64,000 nt of DNA. Origin: Antrihabitans cavernicola. Its GTDB lineage: Bacteria; Actinomycetota; Actinomycetes; Mycobacteriales; Mycobacteriaceae. Below, in pieces: positions 1-9,374 of the stretch. A program made the position numbers and the translations under genes. Under the pieces are notes generated by a model that was not told the origin of the DNA, made no database searches, and saw only the letters and a program-made list of their open reading frames with translations. The stretch lies in the NCBI RefSeq assembly GCF_008297975.1, contig NZ_VLNY01000004.1, forward strand, positions 124,001 through 188,000, in the 5' to 3' direction. Numbering within the stretch: the stretch's first letter is position 1; the number at the start of each line of letters is the position of its first letter.

Positions 1-985
1 GCAGCAACGTCTCCTGACCGATTCGACCGGGATAGGTGTCCTCGTTGACGTAGCGCTGACCGCGGGCGTTGACGAGGATTCCGCGAGCCATCAGTTGCGG
101 TTCGCCGAAGAAGGCGACCTCGGTGGCATCCATGTGCGCCAAGTCGGCGCCGAGCGCCTGCGCCATCCGGATCGCGGAGCCGTCGTGCTCTTCGATCGCG
201 GCTCCCGGCCTGTCGATCAGCCTCGGAGCGAACGACTCGATCATCTGCTTGTTGTAGGCAAAACTGCCGGTGGCCAACACCACGCCGGTCCGGGCACGGA
301 TCGTGAGGTTGCGGCCGTACTGCTTGGCGACGATGCCGACGACGCGATCGCCGTCGATGATCAGCCGCTGCACCCGCATGTCGTATTCGGCACGGACGCC
401 GAGCTTTTCGGCGGTGTCGGCGAGCGGCTTCATCAGCATGTAACCGCCGCCCTTCTGGCCGGTGCGTTTGTTCTCCATCTGCGGGACGTGTCCGCGCGGG
501 GCAGGTGTGGCGATGGTGTTGTACGGCGCAGAGTTCTCACCGCCGGAATACATCAGGCCGTCGTCGAAGGGCGTCTCCCAGCCAGGCTGGTCGTAGAAGC
601 TCTCCTTGAACGGCACCCCGTTGTCGACCAGCCAGTTGAAGTGCTCGACGCTGCCATCGCAGTAGTCGGTGATCTTGGCCTCGTCGGCGCCCGGTCCCAG
701 CGCCGCCATCATGAAGGCCTTCATGTTCGCGGGGGAGTCCTCGAATCCGAGCGCCTGCTGCAGGGGTGTGCCACCGCCGAGATAGATGAAGCCACCTGCC
801 AACGCGGCGGCGCCGCCCCATCCACTCGTGCGTTCCAGTACCAGCACGTCGGCACCCGCCCGTGCGGCCTCGATGGCCGCGGTCACCCCTGCGATGCCGT
901 ACCCCGCGATCACGACGTCGGCCTCACGATCCCAGGCAGCCACGTCGTCGGCCGAGAGGGGTCGGATGGATCGATCGTCAGCCAT
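1..985 (-). CDS. FAD-dependent dehydrogenase (FAD_binding_2 / ketosteroid-dehydrogenase-like), C-terminus cut off by window edge
   Basis: The frame is open from an ATG at 985 to the window edge, so about 328 N-terminal residues are visible and the C-terminus is missing. A dinucleotide-binding motif GYGIAG lies at residues 28-33 and is followed about 18 residues later by the acidic strand end LVLER, typical of flavoproteins of the fumarate reductase / 3-ketosteroid dehydrogenase superfamily. A segment ending ATGSFAYNK matches the second FAD-contact motif of that family. The start overlaps the stop of the upstream CMD-family gene by 8 bp, so it is the last visible gene of a leftward operon with ALDH, SDR and HIBADH-like enzymes. 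The exact substrate cannot be told; an alcohol, enoyl or ketosteroid redox step is plausible. Confidence 0.85.
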   Translation of the reverse strand, partial: MADDRSIRPLSADDVAAWDREADVVIAGYGIAGVTAAIEAARAGADVLVLERTSGWGGAAALAGGFIYLGGGTPLQQALGFEDSPANMKAFMMAALGPGADEAKITDYCDGSVEHFNWLVDNGVPFKESFYDQPGWETPFDDGLMYSGGENSAPYNTIATPAPRGHVPQMENKRTGQKGGGYMLMKPLADTAEKLGVRAEYDMRVQRLIIDGDRVVGIVAKQYGRNLTIRARTGVVLATGSFAYNKQMIESFAPRLIDRPGAAIEEHDGSAIRMAQALGADLAHMDATEVAFFGEPQLMARGILVNARGQRYVNEDTYPGRIGQETLL

Positions 986-1388
986 TGTCTTGATCCTTCG
1001 CGGCGGCACGGGCTGCCTTTCGGCGATCGCTCTTCACGGCGATCAGTGCGTTGTTGAGCCCGGTCGCCAGGGGCCATCCGACGTAGTGGCACAGGAAGAT
1101 TGCCGCTTCCTCGCACTGTTGCTCGGTGAGTTCCTCGTTGTGCAGCGCGGCGTTGAGTTGGATCTTCGCGACGTCGCCTTGCCCCTGCGCGGTGATGGCG
1201 CCCAGCAGCAGCAAACGGCGATCGCGAAGGCTCAGCCCTTCACGCGTCCAAATGTCGGCGAACAGGTGATCTGCTGTGACAGCGAAGAACTCACCCGGAA
1301 CGTCGGCGGGCATCTCCCAGCCGTACACCTGATTCATCATGGCGACACCGCGTGCGCGCACTTCGGTGATGCGGGTGTCCTCGGTCAT
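978..1388 (-). CDS. Carboxymuconolactone decarboxylase (CMD) family protein
   Basis: A 136-residue protein with the short all-helical CMD/AhpD-like pattern. The helix around residues 64-85 (LRDRRLLLLGAITAQG) and the later EEAAIFLCHYVGWP segment resemble the family core. Only one cysteine sits in that second helix, so the CxxC redox pair of true AhpD peroxidases is absent. It overlaps the upstream gene by 4 bp (1385-1388) and the downstream FAD dehydrogenase by 8 bp, so translation is probably coupled. In M. tuberculosis a CMD-like gene sits at the matching place beside aldA and an SDR (recalled from Rv0768-Rv0771). Decarboxylase activity is not established for this subgroup. Confidence 0.8.
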   Translation of the reverse strand: MTEDTRITEVRARGVAMMNQVYGWEMPADVPGEFFAVTADHLFADIWTREGLSLRDRRLLLLGAITAQGQGDVAKIQLNAALHNEELTEQQCEEAAIFLCHYVGWPLATGLNNALIAVKSDRRKAARAAAKDQDNG

Positions 1389-2275
1389 GGTTGCTCCTTT
1401 GGCAAAGTTGACTGCGACAGCATGCCGGGGCCGACGCCGAGCCCGTCTCCGAGTTCCGAGAGTGCCCGCGCCGCGAGTGGAAGGTCGACGTCAAGTCGCT
1501 CGCCAAGATCGAGCGCGAGCGCGAGATCCTTCTCCCCGAGGTTGCGCACATGGCTCAGAATCGAGAACCACACATCCGACTCGTCGACTGGATCCGTGGT
1601 GTTGCGGAGCATGATGGCCCCTGCGCCGCCGGTGATGGCGTCGGTGTGCCGAACCACCTTGCCGAGCTTGCGGATATCGAGACCCGACGCTGCGGCGAGA
1701 CGCTGGGCTTCGCTAGCGGCTGTGAACGAGACGAAGTGAAGCAGGTTGCGCGCCAGCTTCATTCGCGTCCCGGCTCCGACATCGCCAGCGTGGACGACCA
1801 GTTCGGCCCAGCACGAAAACGGCTCTCGCACTGCGGCAAAGGCCTCGTCCGTTCCGCCGATCATCACGGCGAGCTTGCCCTGCTGGGCGCCGGGGGCGCC
1901 ACCGCTGACCGGCGCATCGATCAGCTCGACGTCTGCCGAGCGGCACTGCTGCGCGAGGTCGAGCGCGGTGGTGTCGCTGATCGTCGAGTGCACCGCGACG
2001 ACGGTTCCGGGACGTGCGGTCGACAGAATCCCGTCCGGTCCGGCGACGACATCGCGGACTTGCGCGTCGTCGAGGACGGTTATCGAGATGATGTCCGCGG
2101 CGGTGGCCACCGCCGCGGGCGTTGCCGCGGCACGGGCGCCGGCTGTCGTGAACGATTCCAGCGCATCGGACCGGGCATCGCAGACCACCAGTCCACCGGG
2201 CCAGTCGAGCAACCGGGTCGCCATGGGCGCGCCCATGTTGCCGAGACCGATATAGCCCAGTGTCGGTGCCGTCAT
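1385..2275 (-). CDS. NAD(P)-dependent 3-hydroxyisobutyrate dehydrogenase-family oxidoreductase
   Basis: A 296-residue beta-hydroxyacid dehydrogenase. The N-terminal Rossmann motif GLGNMG is at residues 10-15. The substrate-binding signature DAPVSGG starts at residue 120, and the catalytic lysine pattern KLARN is at 173-177. Length matches the family norm (about 290-300). The ATG at 2275 is chosen because it overlaps the upstream SDR stop as TCATGA (4 bp), a typical coupled junction; longer in-frame extensions run into the SDR gene and are rejected. The family oxidises beta-hydroxy acids to semialdehydes. The substrate here is unknown, but the adjacent aldehyde dehydrogenase fits an alcohol-to-aldehyde-to-acid chain. 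Confidence 0.88.
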   Translation of the reverse strand: MTAPTLGYIGLGNMGAPMATRLLDWPGGLVVCDARSDALESFTTAGARAAATPAAVATAADIISITVLDDAQVRDVVAGPDGILSTARPGTVVAVHSTISDTTALDLAQQCRSADVELIDAPVSGGAPGAQQGKLAVMIGGTDEAFAAVREPFSCWAELVVHAGDVGAGTRMKLARNLLHFVSFTAASEAQRLAAASGLDIRKLGKVVRHTDAITGGAGAIMLRNTTDPVDESDVWFSILSHVRNLGEKDLALALDLGERLDVDLPLAARALSELGDGLGVGPGMLSQSTLPKEQP

Positions 2276-3021
2276 GACCGGTAGACCTGACCGCCGTCGA
2301 CGTTGAATATCTGGCCGGTGATCCAGCCGGCTTCGTCGGAGAGCAGGAACAGGCACATACCGACGAGGTCGTCGGTGGTCCCCATCCGTTGCAACGGAAT
2401 TCGCTTGACCATGTCCGCCACGATATTGCCGGGAGTGACGGTGCGGGTGGCTTCGGTGTCGATCGGCCCCGGTGCGATGGCGTTGATTCTGATCTTGGAC
2501 CAGCCGAGTTCGGTGGCCAACTGTTGGGTCAAGCTGTTGATGCCGGCCTTCGCAAGGCCGTAATAGTTCGAGTACAACCAGGCAGCTGTGGACGACTGGT
2601 TCACTATCGACCCGCCGTTGGCGCGCATGTGCGGCACGACGGCGCGGCAGACGTGCAGAGCGCCATCCATGTTGACGCTCATGAACTTTCGGTAGTAGTC
2701 CCAATCCACGGTCAGCAGCGAGTCGATCTTCATGCCGCCGTAGATGGCGGCATTGTTGATCAGGTGCTCGATGCTGCCGAACTGCTCGACGGTGAAATCC
2801 GCAAGTTCTCGAGTGGACGTACCGTCGGCAACATCGACCTCTTTGAAAACCGCCTTACCGCCGTCGGCAACGATCTGCTCGGCCACCGTCTGGCCGTGCT
2901 CCCGATCGATATCGGCGACAACGACATTGGCGCCCTCGGCTGCCAGCGCACGCGCATATCCCTCGCCGATGCCCTGCGCGGCGCCCGTGACAATTGCTGT
3001 GCGTCCGTCGAAGCGTCCCAT
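2272..3021 (-). CDS. Short-chain dehydrogenase/reductase
   Basis: A 249-residue classical SDR. The cofactor motif TGAAQGIG is at residues 12-19, an NNAA motif follows near 89-92, a serine lies at 143-144, and the catalytic YxxxK is Y154-K158. The ATG at 3021 has an AGGA Shine-Dalgarno a few bases upstream and gives a normal N-terminus just before the first beta strand; an upstream in-frame ATG at 3072 is less likely. It lies second in the leftward operon, 47 bp after the aldehyde dehydrogenase stop and overlapping the next gene by 4 bp. NAD(H)-dependent oxidation of a secondary alcohol is the family role; the substrate is unknown. Confidence 0.88.
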   Translation of the reverse strand: MGRFDGRTAIVTGAAQGIGEGYARALAAEGANVVVADIDREHGQTVAEQIVADGGKAVFKEVDVADGTSTRELADFTVEQFGSIEHLINNAAIYGGMKIDSLLTVDWDYYRKFMSVNMDGALHVCRAVVPHMRANGGSIVNQSSTAAWLYSNYYGLAKAGINSLTQQLATELGWSKIRINAIAPGPIDTEATRTVTPGNIVADMVKRIPLQRMGTTDDLVGMCLFLLSDEAGWITGQIFNVDGGQVYRS

Positions 3022-3068
3022 GAAATCCTGCTCTCGCTCTGGTCGAAGTGGCTGGTGTGGAGGTGGTT

Positions 3069-4541
3069 TCAAGATTTCGGCGCGGACGCGACGACTTTCG
3101 TCTCGAGGTATTCCTCGAATCCAGCGACGCCCATTTCACGACCGATTCCGGATTGCTTGTAGCCCCCGAACGGAACGTCGGCGGAGTACCACACGCCGCC
3201 GTTGACGCTGAGCGTGCCGGTGCGAATTCCGGCGACCACCTTCTCGATCCGCGCCGCATCGGCGCCCCACACCGAGCCGGAAAGTCCGTACGGCGAATCG
3301 TTCGCGATTCGGATCGCGTCGTCGTCATCGTCGTAGGGGAGGATCACGAGCACAGGACCGAAGATTTCTTCCTGCGCCACCCGACTGCTGTTGTCGAGAC
3401 CGGCAACGAGGGTGGGTTCGACAAAATAGCCGTTCTCGAGATTTGCGGGGCGACCTCCGCCGACCACGATCGTGCCGCCCTCGTCGACCGCGAGCTTCAG
3501 ATACATCTCTACCCGATCGCGTTGGCGCGCGGAAATCAATGGGCCGCAGACCGTTCCAGGAGCAGTCGGGTCGCCGGCCCGGATGCCTGCCATCGCCTTT
3601 GCTGTCGCCGCAACTGCCTCGTCGTACCGGTCACGCGGTACCAGCAGTCGAGTGCTCAACGCGCAGCCCTGCCCAGCGTGGACGCACACCGCGAAGGCAG
3701 CCATGGAGCAGGCGGCGATGATGTCGGCGTCGTCGAGAACGACGAACGCGGACTTGCCACCGAGTTCGAGAAACACCTTCTTCAGAGATTCGGCCGCGGC
3801 GCGCATGACGGCTTTGCCGGTCTGTGTGGAACCGGTGAACGAGATCAGATCGACGCGCGGATCGGTGGCGAGTTGGGCACCGAGACCGTGATCGGTGGAC
3901 GTCACGATGTTGACGACGCCCGCAGGGATGTCGGTCTCCTCGGCGATGACCTCGCCGACCAGGGCAGCACACCACGGGGTGTCGGGCGCAGGTTTGAGCA
4001 CCACCGTGTTACCCGCGGCGAGCGCGGGGCCGAGCTTGGCGAAGTTGATCTGGTGCGGAAAATTCCAGGGTGTGATCGCGCCGACGACGCCGACGGCCTC
4101 TTTGAGCACCCGGCGCGCGGTCGGGATTCCCATCGGTGTCGCAGTGCCGAGATCCTGTTCCCAGGAGTAGTTGTCGACCAGGTCGGCCCAATAGCGAAGG
4201 TCCTCGATCGGGCCCGCCAGTTGCGGTCCGTTCGTGAGCATGGCAGGTGCGCCGACCTCTGCGATCGTGATCTCACGTAACTCGTCGATGTGCGATTGCA
4301 ACGCATCGCACAGCTGCCGCAAACACTGCGCGCGAAAAGCATGGTCCCGGCTCCAGGATGTGGTGTCGAACGCGGTTCTCGCGGCTGTGATTGCCGAATC
4401 CATATCTGCCGCAGTGCCTTCGGCGGCCAGCCCGATGACCGACTCCGTCGCGGGATTGACGATCTCGAACGTCCCGCCCGATCCAGGTATTAGCTTCCCG
4501 TCGATCAAGAGTGCGGAACTGTCGATGGGCCGCAGCGTCAT
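3069..4541 (-). CDS. NAD(P)-dependent aldehyde dehydrogenase (AldA-like)
   Basis: A 490-residue ALDH superfamily enzyme of standard length. Visible residues are N160 in the PWN motif, FTGSTQTG near 235, the general base E259 in LELGGK and the nucleophile C293 in GQGC. It would oxidise an aldehyde to the carboxylic acid in the cytoplasm. The ATG at 4541 follows a good AGAAAGG ribosome site about 7 nt upstream; a much longer open frame continues upstream but would cover the divergent tetR gene and is rejected. It is the first gene of the leftward operon and faces tetR across an operator-like repeat. The corresponding M. tuberculosis gene is recalled as aldA (Rv0768). Confidence 0.92.
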   Translation of the reverse strand: MTLRPIDSSALLIDGKLIPGSGGTFEIVNPATESVIGLAAEGTAADMDSAITAARTAFDTTSWSRDHAFRAQCLRQLCDALQSHIDELREITIAEVGAPAMLTNGPQLAGPIEDLRYWADLVDNYSWEQDLGTATPMGIPTARRVLKEAVGVVGAITPWNFPHQINFAKLGPALAAGNTVVLKPAPDTPWCAALVGEVIAEETDIPAGVVNIVTSTDHGLGAQLATDPRVDLISFTGSTQTGKAVMRAAAESLKKVFLELGGKSAFVVLDDADIIAACSMAAFAVCVHAGQGCALSTRLLVPRDRYDEAVAATAKAMAGIRAGDPTAPGTVCGPLISARQRDRVEMYLKLAVDEGGTIVVGGGRPANLENGYFVEPTLVAGLDNSSRVAQEEIFGPVLVILPYDDDDDAIRIANDSPYGLSGSVWGADAARIEKVVAGIRTGTLSVNGGVWYSADVPFGGYKQSGIGREMGVAGFEEYLETKVVASAPKS

Positions 4542-4556
4542 GTGTAAACCTTTCTG

Positions 4557-4599
4557 GACAGGTGTCTGGACTATAGTTCGAACATCTGTCATATTGCAA
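4557..4599. promoter_or_regulatory. Divergent promoter with putative TetR operator
   Basis: Imperfect inverted repeats GACAGGTGTC (4557-4566) and AACATCTGTC (4581-4590) flank the self-complementary ACTATAGT. Leftward, a -35 TTGCAA (4594-4599) and -10 TATAGT (complement of 4570-4575) are 18 bp apart, giving a credible promoter for the aldehyde dehydrogenase operon. The repeat arms cover the spacer and the start-site area, as expected for repression by the adjacent TetR protein. Operator assignment is inference. Confidence 0.5.
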
Positions 4600-4622
4600 T
4601 GACCGCGAACCGGGAGAGATGC

Positions 4623-5225
4623 ATGGATCGAGTCGCAGACAATGTGGCACCTCGTGTGTCGAGCAACTATGCGGAATCGACCCGTCGACGCCTCAGCAAG
4701 AAGCAGGCGGAGACCGTCGACAGGTTGACCCGCGCTGGGATCGAGGTGCTGCGCGAACGCGAGTTCAGCGGGTTGACGATCCGTGAAGTCGCATCCCGCG
4801 CCGGTGTCGGCCCTGCCACTGCCTACACCTACTTCTCGTCCAAGGAACATCTGGTCGCGGAGATCTTCTGGCGCCGACTTCAGGCGGAGCCCGCACCGAT
4901 CGATGCTGGACTCGACCGGACCGCGCGGGTATTGAAGGTGTTGCGCAGCATCGCACTGTTGGTGGCCGGCGAGCCCGAAGTGTCCGGTGCAGTGACGAAT
5001 GCGCTGCTGGGCACCGACCCGGACGTCGAGCACCTCCGGGGTCGCATCGGTCGCGAGATCCGGCAGCGGCTGGCAGGTGCGCTCGGCCCGGACGCCGACG
5101 AAGACGTGCTCGAAACACTCGAAATGATCTATGCCGGAGCGCTTTTGCGTGCGGGCATGGGATACGACAGCTACGCGAACATCGCGGAAAAGCTCGAAGT
5201 CTCCGCACGAATGATTTTGGAGTAG
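4623..5225 (+). CDS. TetR/AcrR-family transcriptional regulator
   Basis: A 200-residue regulator. The N-terminal helix-turn-helix is clear (LTIREVASRAGVGPATAYTY followed by FSSKEHL), and the C-terminal half is the variable helical ligand-binding domain. The start at 4623 is preferred because GGGAGAGA ends 3 nt before it; an in-frame ATG at 4599 would add eight residues and lacks a ribosome site. Its stop is 2 nt before the P450 start, so it leads the rightward operon and is divergent from the aldehyde dehydrogenase. It probably controls both operons through the repeat at 4557-4590. The ligand is unknown, perhaps a steroid or terpenoid intermediate or CoA ester. Confidence 0.9.
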   Translation: MDRVADNVAPRVSSNYAESTRRRLSKKQAETVDRLTRAGIEVLREREFSGLTIREVASRAGVGPATAYTYFSSKEHLVAEIFWRRLQAEPAPIDAGLDRTARVLKVLRSIALLVAGEPEVSGAVTNALLGTDPDVEHLRGRIGREIRQRLAGALGPDADEDVLETLEMIYAGALLRAGMGYDSYANIAEKLEVSARMILE

Positions 5226-5227
5226 CC

Positions 5228-6430
5228 ATGACAGATGCACTGGCCGAGCCAATCGTGTTCGACCCGTACGACTACCGATTTCATGACGATCCGTATCCGA
5301 CGTATCGACGACTCCGCGACGAGGCGCCGCTGTATCGCAACGCGAGCCTGGACTTCTGGGCGCTGTCGCGGCACGTCGACGTCACCGGTGCGTTCAAGGA
5401 CAAACAACGCCTGTCCAGCGCCAACGGTGTGTCCGTGGACCCGGCCGCATACGGTCCGCACGCTCACCTGGTCATGTCGTTCCTCGCAATGGACGATCCG
5501 CGGCATTTGCGGCTGCGACAGTTGGTTTCTCGCGGCTTCACCCCCCGTCGGGTGGCAGAACTCGAAGGTCGCATCCTGGAGCTGGCCAAGCTGTACCTCG
5601 ATCCCGCGTTGGAGAAGGGCGAGTTCGACTGGATCGCCGACGTCGCGGGAAAGTTGCCGATGGACGTCATCTCCGAATTGATGGGCGTCCCGGAGACTGA
5701 CCGTGCCGAGCTTCGTCGGATGGCCGACCTGGTGGTGCATCGCGAACGCGGCGTACTCGACGTACCCAAGGAGGCAGTCGAGTCGTCGATCAGCCTCATG
5801 TCGTACTACCGAGACATGATCGCCGAGCGCAGGCGTTCCCGGACCGAGGACCTCACCTCTGCGCTGCTCGATGCCGAAATCGATGGTGACAAACTCTCGG
5901 ACGCCGAGATCCTGGGGTTCATGTTCCTGATGGTGGTGGCGGGCAACGAAACAACCACCAAACTGCTGGGCAATGCGCTGTATTGGGGTGCACACAACCC
6001 AGCGGAGGTGGCTGGCGTGCTGACCGATCCGTCGCGCGCTTCCGACTGGACCGAGGAGACCCTGCGCTACGACACGTCGAGTCAGATCATCGCGCGTACC
6101 ACGACCGAGGATCTCGAGTATTACGGACAGACGATCCCCTCGGGCGAGAAGGTGCTGCTGTTGATCGGCTCCGCGAACCGCGATTCCGCTCTCGCCGACG
6201 ATGCCGACGAGTTTCGCATCGGCAGACCCGCGGGCAAGATTGCCAGTTTCGGGGGTGGCACTCACTTCTGTCTCGGAGCACATATGGCGCGGTTGGAATC
6301 CAATATCGCTCTGTCCGAGTTCGCAAGGCGGGTATTGGCTTTCGAGGTGGACGAGACGGGAATCGAACGCGTCCACTCGACCAACGTGCGAGGGTTCGCG
6401 GCCCTGCCGGTGAAGGTGCAGGTGAACTGA
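5228..6430 (+). CDS. Cytochrome P450 (CYP123-like position)
   Basis: A 400-residue soluble bacterial class I P450. The I-helix oxygen-activation motif AGNETT is at residues 238-243, the K-helix ExxR is E277-R280 in EETLR, and the heme loop FGGGTHFCLG (341-350) carries the thiolate ligand C348. A TGGAG ribosome site lies about 6 nt before the ATG. It overlaps the downstream SDR by one base (TGATG). Its position, two genes before cyp51 and next to a TetR gene, matches cyp123 of M. tuberculosis, but family membership by identity cannot be measured here. It probably shares the ferredoxin encoded at 8615. Confidence 0.92.
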   Translation: MTDALAEPIVFDPYDYRFHDDPYPTYRRLRDEAPLYRNASLDFWALSRHVDVTGAFKDKQRLSSANGVSVDPAAYGPHAHLVMSFLAMDDPRHLRLRQLVSRGFTPRRVAELEGRILELAKLYLDPALEKGEFDWIADVAGKLPMDVISELMGVPETDRAELRRMADLVVHRERGVLDVPKEAVESSISLMSYYRDMIAERRRSRTEDLTSALLDAEIDGDKLSDAEILGFMFLMVVAGNETTTKLLGNALYWGAHNPAEVAGVLTDPSRASDWTEETLRYDTSSQIIARTTTEDLEYYGQTIPSGEKVLLLIGSANRDSALADDADEFRIGRPAGKIASFGGGTHFCLGAHMARLESNIALSEFARRVLAFEVDETGIERVHSTNVRGFAALPVKVQVN

Positions 6431-7235
6431 TGCCCAGGTTCGTACCGAATCCGATCCAGCGTCCGACGTTGATCAGCGGTGCGTCGTCGGGTATCGGCAC
6501 CGCGACGGCGTACGCGTTGGCAGAGTTGGGCCATCCCGTCGTTCTCGGTGCGCGCCGGGTCGCAGAGTGCGAGGCGATCGCCGACAAGATTCGCAGTAGT
6601 GGCGGACAGGCGTATGCCCACGCCCTCGACGTCACCGACGACGCATCCGTCGATGTGTTCGTCACCGCGGCAGAGCGGGAGTTCGGTCCGGCGGAGATCG
6701 TCGTCTCCGGAGCCGGTGATCTCGAGTTCGGCGCAGCGGATCAGATGACACCGCAACGGTTCCTGAACCAGATCGATGTTCACCTGGTGGGTGCCCAACG
6801 GCTCGCGCATCGTGTGCTGCCGGGGATGCGTGAACGGCGCCGCGGGGACTTCGTACTGATCGGGTCGGATTGTGCGGATCGCGCTCGCCCACTGATGGGC
6901 GCCTACGACGCGGCGAAGGCCGGGCTGGAGGCGATGGGTAGGCAGATGCGAATGGAATTGGAGGGCACCGGTATTCGCGCGTCCATCGTCCGGCCGGGGC
7001 CGACGCTGACCGGGATGGGCATGGATTCCACGCCCGAGGTGATCGGCCCCGTCGCCGAGTCGTGGACTCGCTGGGGGTTCGCGCGGCACGGCTACATGTT
7101 GCGTGCCTCGGACATCGCGGCCGCTGTGGTGGCCGTCGTGACGGCACCGCGGGGTGCACACCTGGTCCTGGTGGAGGTGCAACCCGAGGCGCCACTTTCG
7201 CAGAACGACGCGTCGCCGAATACGGCGGTGAAGCA

Positions 7236-7239
<4 letters not shown>
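6430..7239 (+). CDS. Short-chain dehydrogenase/reductase
   Basis: A 269-residue SDR between two P450 genes. The cofactor motif SGASSGIG is at residues 16-23. Catalytic residues are S146 in LIGSD and Y159-K163 in YDAAK. The expected NNAG is replaced by VSGAG (91-95), a mild deviation. The start codon shares a base with the P450 stop, and the stop overlaps the CYP51 start (ATGA), so the operon is tightly coupled. By position it corresponds to Rv0765c of M. tuberculosis (recalled). It may oxidise an alcohol formed by one of the neighbouring P450s. Confidence 0.88.
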
Positions 7240-8809
<1,570 letters not shown>

Positions 8810-8822
8810 AAGTGAGCACACG

Positions 8823-9374
8823 ATGCCTGGATTCGATCGCGCCGAACTCGACGAGATGGTGCAGCGATGGGTGGACGAAAACAAGAAAGCCGAAGCCGCC
8901 CGCGACTGGAAGCCGTTGGCCGACATGTACACCGAGGACGCGACGTACGGGTGGAACTATGGGCCGAAGCACGACTTCATGGCCGTCGGTCGGGACGAGA
9001 TTCGCGACGTCGCCCTCGGTCTGGAGATGAGGGGACTCGAGGGTTGGGAGTATCCCTACCAGGACTTCGTGATCGACGATCGCAGCGGCAACGTCATCGG
9101 GCTGTGGAAACAGGTCTCCGACTCCACCCGTGACGACGGCAGCAACTACTCGGTGCGCGGAATCGGTGGCAGCTGGTTCCGATACGGCGGCAACTTCCAA
9201 TGGTCCTGGCAGCGAGACTTTTTCGATTTCGGCAACGTGTCTGCGTTGTTCGTGGAGATGATCACGAACAACGCGCTGTCCGAGGGAATGCAGGGACGGA
9301 TCCAGCGTGCCGTGTCCGGCGAGCCGCTACCCGGCTGGTATCCGGCGGGCACGTCACCCGTTCCGCTGTGGTGA
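8823..9374 (+). CDS. SnoaL/NTF2-like fold protein of unknown function
   Basis: A 183-residue protein with an NTF2-like architecture: an N-terminal helix pair (MVQRWVDENKKAEAARDW), a YTEDATYGW segment near 35-45, then beta strands ending in GGSWFRYGGNFQWSWQRDFF. Proteins of this fold act as ketosteroid isomerases, cyclases or hydrolases, or only bind ligand; the tryptophan- and aromatic-rich interior would suit a polycyclic hydrophobic ligand. It lies 13 nt after the ferredoxin gene and overlaps the next gene by 4 bp. The assignment is to fold only. A catalytic aspartate cannot be singled out by eye. Confidence 0.72.
   Translation: MPGFDRAELDEMVQRWVDENKKAEAARDWKPLADMYTEDATYGWNYGPKHDFMAVGRDEIRDVALGLEMRGLEGWEYPYQDFVIDDRSGNVIGLWKQVSDSTRDDGSNYSVRGIGGSWFRYGGNFQWSWQRDFFDFGNVSALFVEMITNNALSEGMQGRIQRAVSGEPLPGWYPAGTSPVPLW

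Noticed and set aside
3069-5252. Aldehyde dehydrogenase frame extended to 727 codons
   Set aside because: The extension covers the divergent tetR gene and has no ALDH homology; the ATG at 4541 has a good ribosome site and gives the normal length.
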